From assembly GCF_035046485.1 (NCBI RefSeq), contig NC_085137.1:342850505-342914504 (forward strand): DNA of 64,000 nucleotides, in the 5' to 3' direction. Positions within the stretch are counted from its first letter, which is position 1, and every line of letters starts with the position of its first letter. The translations under genes were made by a program, and so were the position numbers. Shown here piece by piece: positions 57,446 to 64,000 of this stretch. Under the pieces are notes generated by a model. That model saw only the letters and a program-made list of their open reading frames with translations. It searched no databases and had not been told where the DNA came from. Source of the stretch: Aedes albopictus. Its lineage: Eukaryota > Arthropoda > Insecta > Diptera > Culicidae.

Positions 57446-59993
57446 TTTCCAATAGAAATTCCCAATGGAATTCCGTGACAAAATCCCAGAGGAATTTCTA
57501 AAGCAATTTCCTGAGGAATTACTGGAGAAACTCCCCGTGAAATTCCTGGAGGAATCTCCAAGGAAATTCATAAAAAAAAGCCGAAGAACTCCTGGAGGAA
57601 TTCCCAAAGAGCTTCCTGAAAAAAATCCCAGAAATACAAGAAGGATTCCTGGAGGAATTTCCAGAGCGATTCCTGGAGGAATTCTTGGAGGAATTCCCAG
57701 GAGAATTTCTTGGAAAAGTTCACGAAGGTGTTCTCAGAGGCATTCCAAGAGAAATTCTCAGAGGAATTCCCAGAGGAATTCCCAGAGGAATTCCCAGAGG
57801 AATTTCCAGAGGAGTTCTCAGAGGAAATTCCAAAGGAATTCCTGCACGTATTCTCAGAGGAACTCCCACAGGAAAACCTGCACGAACTTCCAGTGGAACT
57901 TTTGAACCAATTCCCAGTGGAACTCCTGGACGGATTCCCAATGGAATTCCTCATTCTTCCTTGAGGATCCCCCAGAGTAATTTCAGGGAGTATTTCCAGA
58001 GAAATTGCTGGATGAATTCCCAGATGAATTCCTGAAGGAATTCTCAGATGAATTCCTGGAGGAATTCCCAGAGGAATTTCTGGTGGAATTCCCAGAGGAA
58101 TTTCCAGAGAAATTCTCAGAGGAAAAAAGGCTGGAAGAATTGTCAGAGGATTTTCCAGGATTTGGAGGAATTCTCAGAGGAATTTTTGGAGGAATTCTTA
58201 GAAGAAATGCTGGGGGGATTCCGAGAGGAATTCCTGGTGAAATTCCCAGAATAGTTCCTGGAGGAATTCCCCGAGAAATTCCCAGTAAAATTTCTGAAGG
58301 AATTCCTGGACTTGGATTTGGAAATTCCTGGAGAAATTCCCGGAGAAATTCCTTGAGGAATTTCCGGAGACATGCCTAGAGGAACTCCCGGAAAAAATTC
58401 CAGGAAAATTTTCCCAGAGGAATTCTAGAAGCAATTCCCAGAGGAATTCCAGGAGGAATTCACAGAAAAATTCCAGGAAATAAACCCGGAGAAATTTCTG
58501 GAGGAATTTCCAAAAAATTTTTTTAATTTCCAGAGGAATTCCTGAAGGAATTCCCAGAGAAATTTCTGGAGGAATTCCTGGAAGAATTCCTGGATAAATT
58601 CATAGAGAAACTCGTGAAAGAACTCCCAGAGGAACTCCTGGAGGAATTCCCGACGGAATTTCCAAAGAGAATTCTAGAGGAATTCCCAGAGGAATTCCTA
58701 GTGAAATTCCTGGAGGAATTCCTAAAGGGTATTCCAAATGAATTCCTAGAGAAACTCTCAGAGAAATTCCCTGAGGGATTCCCAGAGGAATTCCCAGAGA
58801 GATTCCTAGAGGAATTCCCTGTGGAATTTCTTGAGCATTTCTGAGTGGAATTCATGGAGAAATTCCCAATATATTTCCAGGAGAAATTCTCAATGGAATT
58901 CCTTGACGAAATCCCAGAGGAATATCCGAAAGAATTCTCTGAGGAATTACAATTCCCCGAGGAATTCCTGAAGGAATCTCTAAGGAAATTCCTGGAAAAA
59001 AATGTATAGGGATTCCTAGAGGAATTCCCAGAAGAATTTCTTGGAAAAAAATCGCAGAGGAATTCTCAGAGGAATTCCCAGAGAAATTCTCAGAGGAATT
59101 CCCAGAGGAATTGTCACAGGAATTTCCAGAAGAATTCTCAGAGGAACTTCTGAATCAATTCCCAGTGGAAGTCCTGGATGGATTCCCAGTTGAATTCCTG
59201 GAGGAATTCTTATTCTTCCTGGAGGAATGCCCAGAGTAATTCCTGGGTGTATTCCCAGAGAAATTTCTGGATGAATTTCCAGATGAATTCCCGAAGAAAT
59301 TTTCAGAGGAATTTCCAGAGGAATTCCCAGAGAAAAAATCCTAGAAGAATTCTCAGAGATTTGGAGGAATTCTCAGAGGAATCCCTGGAGGAATTCATTG
59401 AAGAATTCCTGGGGGAATTCTCATAGGAATTCCTGGTGAAATTCCCAGAATAGTTCCTGGAGGAATTCCCATAGGAATTGCTGGAGTAATTCCCATAGGA
59501 ATTCCTGGAGAAATTCCCCGAGAAACTCCCAGTAAAATTCCGGGAGGAATTCCCCGAGAAATTCCCAGTAAAATTCCTGGAGGAATTACGAGTGGAGTTC
59601 CTAGACGAGTTCCCAGTGGAATTCCGAATGGAATTCCTGGACGAATTCTTAGTGGAATTTCTGGAGGGGTTCTCAGTGGAATGCCTGAAGGGATTCGCGG
59701 AGGAATTCTTTGAGGAATTCCCGGAGAAATTCTTGATGGAATTTCCAGAGGAATTCCTGGATGTATTCCCAGAGAAGTTTGTGGAAGAATACCCAGAGCA
59801 ATTTCTGGAGGAATTCTCAGAGGAATTTCTGGAGGAACTCTTAGAGGAATTCTTGAATGAATTCCTGGAGGAATTCTCAGAGTAATTTCTGGAAGTATTC
59901 CTGGAGGAATTCCCAGAAGAATTCCTGGAGAATTTCCAAGAGGAATTTCCAGAGAAATTTCCAAAAGAATTCCCAGAGGAAATGTGTGCTGTG

Positions 59994-60079
59994 GGCTTCA
60001 TGGCCGAGCGGTTAGCGGCGTCAGTCGTTTAGGTGTCTCGTAAGCCTCGGAGTGTGGGTTCGATTCCCGCTCTGAAACC
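59994..60079 (+). tRNA. tRNA-like sequence, class II (Leu/Ser-like), probable pseudogene or SINE head
   Basis: 86 nt with acceptor pairing GGCTTCA/TGAAACC (6 of 7), a perfect A box TGGCCGAGCGG, a D stem GCC/GGC, a long variable region as in Leu/Ser tRNAs, and a perfect B box GGTTCGATTCC. The anticodon stem does not pair well (around TCAGTCGTTTAGGTGTC), so a working tRNA is unlikely. It lies exactly between the 12-bp array and a family B tract. Confidence 0.5.
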
Positions 60080-60780
60080 TCCAAGACCCTCCCTTGAAGC
60101 TCACATGAAAGCCTCTTAGGTCCCTTGAAACCCCCGGAAATCTCTTGGGAACCTCTTAAAACATCCTGAAACTACTTGAAATCCTCTAGAAACTTATCTG
60201 AATGCCTGTCAAGTTCGTAAATATGTAGGAAACTCCTCTAAAATTCCGAAACTGGGAGCCCCCAAAGCCCTCGGGACTCCACAGGAACTTCCTGAAACCA
60301 CTTCAAATACCCTTGAAGCGTATTGAAACATCTTGAAAGGCCGCAAAACTGCACATAGGCCCACATGAATCCTGAAAGTATTCTGAACCCCTTGCATAGG
60401 TTACTCTGCTCTGAAACCTCTTGAAACCCTTATCTAACTCTACGAAATACCTTTTGGAACTCACCTAAAGCTTACTCACGCCAATAATGCCTTGAATCGC
60501 CTTGAAAAGGTCTTAAGTCCTTTTGAACTCCTCTAAAACTCCTCTACAAGCCATGGAGGACCCATGAAACCTTCCGAACTCTCTTTTAAACCTCCTTTGG
60601 CATTAGGGTCATTTTTAACCCAAACTGTACACTACGCCAGCGAGCTGTTCCCAACGTGATGCAAAAGGAAGGCTAAATGCTTTAAAGCGCCTTGAATCCG
60701 CTTTAAAACCAACTGAAGGTCTTCGGTAAATCCTTGCAGCTACCGATAACCTCTCCGAAGTTTTTTTGAATTTCCGAGGG
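60080..60780. repeat. Degenerate family B repeat tract
   Basis: CTCTTGAAACCC / CCTTGAAGC words with 10-12 bp spacing, same sense as 19480-19870 and 52260-52660. Confidence 0.65.
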
Positions 60781-60959
60781 AAACTGCGAGGATTGGACTA
60801 ACACCACAAAGACTTAGCAAATGAATGCTGGTGGTCAACGTCGGTTCGGCCGTGGTAGTGGTGACGAAGTGGTGATGGGCGGAGGAAAGTTGGAAACTTC
60901 TATTTTGTCATTTTTGGTTGACCTTATTCATCTGTGATTTTTTTTTTTCTTGCTGTTAG

Positions 60960-61341
60960 TAAGATGACTGAAAGAACAGCTTCTATACTTCAACGCATTC
61001 GAGTTGCTAACCCGTGGTATCCCACGCTACGTAGCGTTAACTTTTGCATGCCGCCGCACTTGTACGAAAAGTGGTGCATTCATGTGACACATACATACGC
61101 CAACTGGCGACAGTTCCCACAACCTTTTCACCGAAACAGTATAGCAAGCAAAGCCAACCGGAAGGGGAGTAGGCCATATCGAATTGCTCCCAGCTACCTA
61201 CATACTGCTGAGTGCTGGCTTATCGACATCATGTACCTTGGGATCCCGCACGCTTCAGCGTCGTCATATCAGGCGCCTGTGCTGGAGCGAAAGCGCAACC
61301 AAAGGCACTCTTACTATGTAGGAACGTGTTCTCAGCAATAG
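60960..61341 (+). CDS. Candidate small terminal exon, unknown product
   Basis: A polypyrimidine tract ending TTGCTGTTAG (AG at 60958-60959) is followed by ATG at 60964 and a 126-codon frame to TAG at 61341. It starts MTERTASILQRIRVANPWYP and includes CMPPHLYEKWCIHVTH and AECWLIDIMYLG. A poly(A) signal AATAAA follows at 61378. Codon use is mixed and GC-balanced, unlike the AT-rich spacer. No family is recognised and the frame also opens upstream of the acceptor, so this is only a candidate. Confidence 0.3.
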
Positions 61342-61377
61342 TGGCGACCGTGGAGAATCTCCTAACTGCATCGATCC

Positions 61378-61383
61378 AATAAA
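61378..61383 (+). promoter_or_regulatory. Poly(A) signal AATAAA after the candidate exon
   Basis: Canonical AATAAA 37 nt after the stop codon at 61341. Confidence 0.35.
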
Positions 61384-62300
61384 AAAGCCGAAATTCTACA
61401 CGTGCGAAAGATGCGGTGGCAGCGGCGGCGGCGCCGTTTGAGCCTGATCCGGAGCGATGAAATCACCTAAAAGCAGTCAGCAGTAAGTCGCCCTTAGCTC
61501 AAACCGTGTGTAGATTGATCCCGGTTACGCTAGCATGGCGTTCCGCAAGGAAACTTGCAGTACCAGACTGAGAGTAAACATCCAGCCAGGTCTAGGGAAA
61601 CTTGCACAAAAAATTGCGGATTTTGCCAAAAGGCAGCTATCCGACGCGAACGGGGAGCGATGCGGAAAATTCATGGTACGCCGGGGAGAAACCTTTTTTA
61701 TCTGTTTGCATTTCGTGTGCTTTTTTTTGTTTCAATTTGCACCAGATGGAAGCGGCAAGATAGGATTGACCAAAAGGTGTGTGGTGGATGCAGTTGCCGG
61801 CCGTGGCCTGGTAGAGGAGCTGGTGTGAATCTACCGTTCATTGCCCTCGCTTCTCGGCGTTCGTTGTTGGTTGGTTGGTGGATGGCTGCTGCTGCTGCTG
61901 CTGCGGCTGATGGTTGAATAGATGTAGACGACAACGGTGACGACATGAGTGCCAGTAGCGTAGACGACGACGGATCCAGATAGGAACATACAACAATTGA
62001 CAGAGTAGTAGGTAGCAGTCGGTGCATGCAGGTAACTGTCTGTTGCTGGTTGAGGCTGGAAGTGGTGATTGCATAAGAGTGTGCAAAACCCATTCAATGT
62101 TGACTCTCGGACTGTAACTGTACGCCGAGTGCATGGATTGAATTGTGGGAAACAGTGTTTGACTGAATTTTTGCTTTATTTGGTGTGTCAATGTAACCAG
62201 ACGTGTTTATATAGAATACCACATCGAGATGTTTGCATGATTGCAGATTGGTTCTCATACTTGTTTTAGAATGTGACGGTTTACACCCAACCATCCATTT
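61384..62300. promoter_or_regulatory. GC-richer unique island with (CTG)6 and a splice-donor match
   Basis: A GGCAGCGGCGGCGGCG run at 61421, a donor-like AGCAGTAAGTCG at 61478-61489 and six CTG units at 61886-61903. The overlapping frames (97 and 120 plus; 131, 117 and 88 minus) disagree with each other and show no domain. May be a first exon or promoter of a gene to the right or left. Confidence 0.25.
61886..61903. repeat. (CTG)6 triplet repeat
   Basis: Six perfect CTG units followed by CGGCTG. Confidence 0.9.
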
Positions 62301-62404
62301 CAATAATAGGTCGAAGGTGTAGAAATAGAACGCTTCAAACAGATTAATTTATTAAGCAGAATTAATAACTGTGGTATTATACCCTTACATATTAAATGTT
62401 CATA

Positions 62405-62571
62405 TAGCCATGAAGGCGTGGATATTCAGCATGACCATAGTAAAGATGACGGGTTCGACTTCTGGTCATTCCTGTAACCTTTTGGAGTGAAAATTCTTAT
62501 GACTTTCTTGTGGTCTTTGGCATAGAACACTGAGCTGAGAAGCAGGCTTTGCCCCAGTTGTTACGTCAAAA
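62405..62571 (+). mobile_element. tRNA-derived SINE sharing its 3' part with 41223-41345
   Basis: The head AGCCATGAAGGCGTGGATAT is followed by a B-box-like GGGTTCGACTTC and ends with CTGAGAAGCAGGCTTTGCCC and GTTACGTCAAAAAGAA. The 3' word matches the 41.2-kb copy in the opposite orientation. Confidence 0.6.
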
Positions 62572-62804
62572 AGAACATGTTCAATGTTAAGACCATAAGA
62601 CGATCTTTACCTTACAACTTTTGCCACAAGTGTTGGCTTGCTCATTGGTCTCAGGCAACTTTTTTGCACATCCAAGACTTTATTTTTACATGGCTTGAGA
62701 AAAAAATCGACCTCTTATGAGCATTGGGTGAAACTTGAATAAGAAGACATTTGGCAGATTGATTAGCAAATTGAGAGATAAAATTGAGAAAAAAAAATCA
62801 CGTT

Positions 62805-62879
62805 CTGTTCTGGTGGGATTTGAACCCACGGCTTCGTTTTTGCTAGACTGGCGCTTAAACCAGCTTAGCCACAGAAAAG
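62805..62879 (-). tRNA. tRNA-like sequence, class I size, probable pseudogene
   Basis: 75 nt. Acceptor CTTTTCT/AGAACAG (6 of 7 pairs), A box GTGGCTAAGCTGG, perfect T arm GTGGG-TTCAAAT-CCCAC. The anticodon stem CAGTC is not matched on the 3' side, so function is unlikely. No SINE body was recognised downstream. Confidence 0.4.
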
Positions 62880-63773
62880 GTAACGATTCTGCGAAATAGA
62901 AAGCCAAACTGACTCCAAGCCCACACCATGAGCACTAGCGTGGTTTAAAAAAATATGTTTTACTCTACACCGCTCATTCGATTCGTAACCAGATTCTTGC
63001 CTTCTCCCAAAATTTGAGCTGATTTAGTTGAAAATTGAGACTCCACAAGCCCTTCAAAGTTTGTATGGGAATTACTAGGGGAAAACGATGTTTTTCATTC
63101 AATCAACCTTAGCATTTTCCAAAGTACTCTAGCGGGTTAATTGACCCCTGGAACTTTTTGGCTTCTCTATCAGCTACAACTTCTCCAAATGCCGCATTGA
63201 AATCGGACGCCTCATTAAAAAGCTATCGATTTGTACCCACCTGGATAAACTTTAATAGTGATCTTTCAGCTTCCCAGCAGGCAACATTGCTGCACATGGC
63301 GCCAAAGATAGCACACAGAAATCAAGGCTTCTATGTTTCACTGCAAATTGCAGTCATGCCGATCGAATATTTTAATCATCATGATTGAAGATTTTCATTC
63401 AGGATAAAAATCGGTAACTAATTAACGAAGCATGCAATTTGAATGCAGCCTTCGGTAAAGTTGTAGCTGATAGAGCAGCGTTCCCAGTGGTACAAACCCT
63501 GCTTGTCAGTTAGTGTTTCATGAGAACTTTCTCTCCCAAAAACCGATTTGGATGTGTTTATAGTGTGGGAAGCACAAGGATACTCTACGCCCAAGGAAAT
63601 CGAGAAAATTTCCTAAAAAAGTTTTTAGACCAACCGGGAATCACCCTGAGCATAAGTAATTAAGGGGTTAGAAACAAAGTACAAGCGCCAAAAACCTACA
63701 TTCGAGTAAATGAGATTTGAAGTTTTTCACAAAATGTATGGAGTTTCAAAATCGACCCAGTTTTCTCCGATTT
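62880..63773. other. Interval without a recognisable gene
   Basis: Mixed sequence. The 76-codon plus frame at 63158 has no recognisable feature. Confidence 0.4.
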
Positions 63774-63941
63774 GGGGCTGTCCATAAACCACGTGGTCAT
63801 TTTTTTGGGACTTTTCAACCAACCCCCCGCCCCCCCCCGGCGTGGTCATTTGTCCATACAATTTTTTTTATTTGTCCATACAAAATGGTCATTGGCCGAA
63901 CCCCCCCCCCCCTCATGACCACGTGGTTTATGGACAGCCCC
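63774..63941. mobile_element. MITE with perfect 27-bp inverted termini and TTT target duplication
   Basis: GGGGCTGTCCATAAACCACG begins the left end; the right end is its exact complement for 27 bp, including CCACGTGG. TTT lies at 63771-63773 and 63942-63944. The interior has a C-run of about 10-14. Similar design to 33370-33520 and 44938-45099. Confidence 0.8.
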
Positions 63942-64000
63942 TTTATTGTAATACCGGGCGAGTCAGTGTTTCAAGATCAAATGAATGTCAGTCGCAGCCG

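Larger units (their letters stand above)
55790..59990. repeat. 4.2-kb array of a 12-bp EcoRI-containing monomer (GAATTCCYRGAG)
   Basis: The monomer alternates GAATTCCTGGAG and GAATTCCCAGAG; because it is 12 nt it reads EFLE/EFPE on plus and GNSS/RNSS on minus. Frames stay open for 226 codons (56177-56857) and 247 codons (56758-57501) on plus, and 224 (55825-56499), 204 (56993-57607) and 232 (59303-60001) on minus. No initiator context, splice signals or domain supports translation. A short non-repeat island lies at 57085-57150. Related but more decayed tracts occur across the window. Confidence 0.9.

Noticed and set aside
56177..57501. Long EEFPEEFL frames (226 and 247 codons) as real acidic proteins
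   Set aside because: They are read-outs of a 12-bp repeat that also keeps the opposite strand open. There is no initiator context, domain or splice structure.
55790..59990. CRISPR-like array
   Set aside because: No spacers: the unit is a contiguous 12-bp tandem repeat in a eukaryotic genome.
59303..60001. GNSSRNSS frame (232 codons, minus) as a secreted or glycosylated protein
   Set aside because: Same periodic array read on the other strand; no signal peptide and no independent support.
1..64000. Integrated RNA-virus fragments, common in Aedes genomes
   Set aside because: No flavivirus- or rhabdovirus-like motifs were recognised in any frame read.

Overview
This window looks like mosquito nuclear DNA, most likely genus Aedes (Stegomyia group). 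The strongest pointers are two Feilai-type tRNA-derived SINEs, a BEL/Pao LTR retrotransposon, R1-like and RTE-like LINE remains, and dense small inverted-repeat transposons (MITEs) with 2, 3, 4, 8 or 9 bp target duplications. The species cannot be decided from the sequence alone. No complete, recognisable host protein gene is present. The only long intact reading frame with a known function is the gag-protease part of the BEL/Pao element, which runs off the left edge.

Layout. 1-2.5 kb: BEL/Pao gag-protease on the minus strand, with its promoter-bearing leader or LTR. 2.5-12 kb: degenerate short-period repeats, AT-rich spacer, a TTAA-flanked MITE, a GC-rich unique island (7.56-8.56 kb, possible promoter and first exon), a TA-flanked MITE and tRNA-derived SINEs. 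12.5-17 kb: a composite region bounded by 12-bp inverted termini, holding a mariner-like MITE, a MITE with repeat-built termini and about ten copies of a ~150-bp tandem repeat. 21.39-27.38 kb: a 6-kb element with 16-bp inverted termini and an exact 8-bp target duplication, containing a 1.2-kb fold-back element (8-bp duplication), a 39-bp retroposon scrap, and a TA-flanked element that itself carries a hAT-like MITE (8-bp duplication). 29.6-31.2 kb: GC-richer unique DNA. 31.7-38.2 kb: MITEs and broken LINEs (an RTE-like copy lies inside an R1-like copy). 41.1-41.7 kb: a 607-bp element whose ends are tandem ~16-bp repeats, flanked by a 9-bp duplication. 42.2-43.4 kb: unique GC-rich DNA. 43.4-48.6 kb: Penelope-like scraps, Feilai, and a fold-back element with a nested 135-bp hAT MITE. 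50.6-51.3 kb: a 657-bp retroposon with a 24-bp target duplication. 53.6-55.3 kb: unique GC-rich DNA. 55.8-60.0 kb: a striking 4.2-kb array of a 12-bp EcoRI-containing monomer that keeps frames open on both strands. It ends at a tRNA-like sequence. 60.9-62.3 kb: a possible small terminal exon with a poly(A) signal, plus GC-rich DNA. 63.8-63.9 kb: a palindromic MITE.

The window therefore reads as an intron or intergenic tract built by nested transposition. Two dispersed degenerate repeat families (a ~12-bp GGAATTCC family and a ~10-12-bp CCTGAAA family) form the background into which elements inserted. The GC-rich islands are the best places to look for host exons or control regions. The most unusual structures are the 12-bp dual-frame array, the nested 8-bp-duplication elements, the repeat-ended 607-bp element and the tiny 39/49-bp retroposon insertions with exact target duplications.
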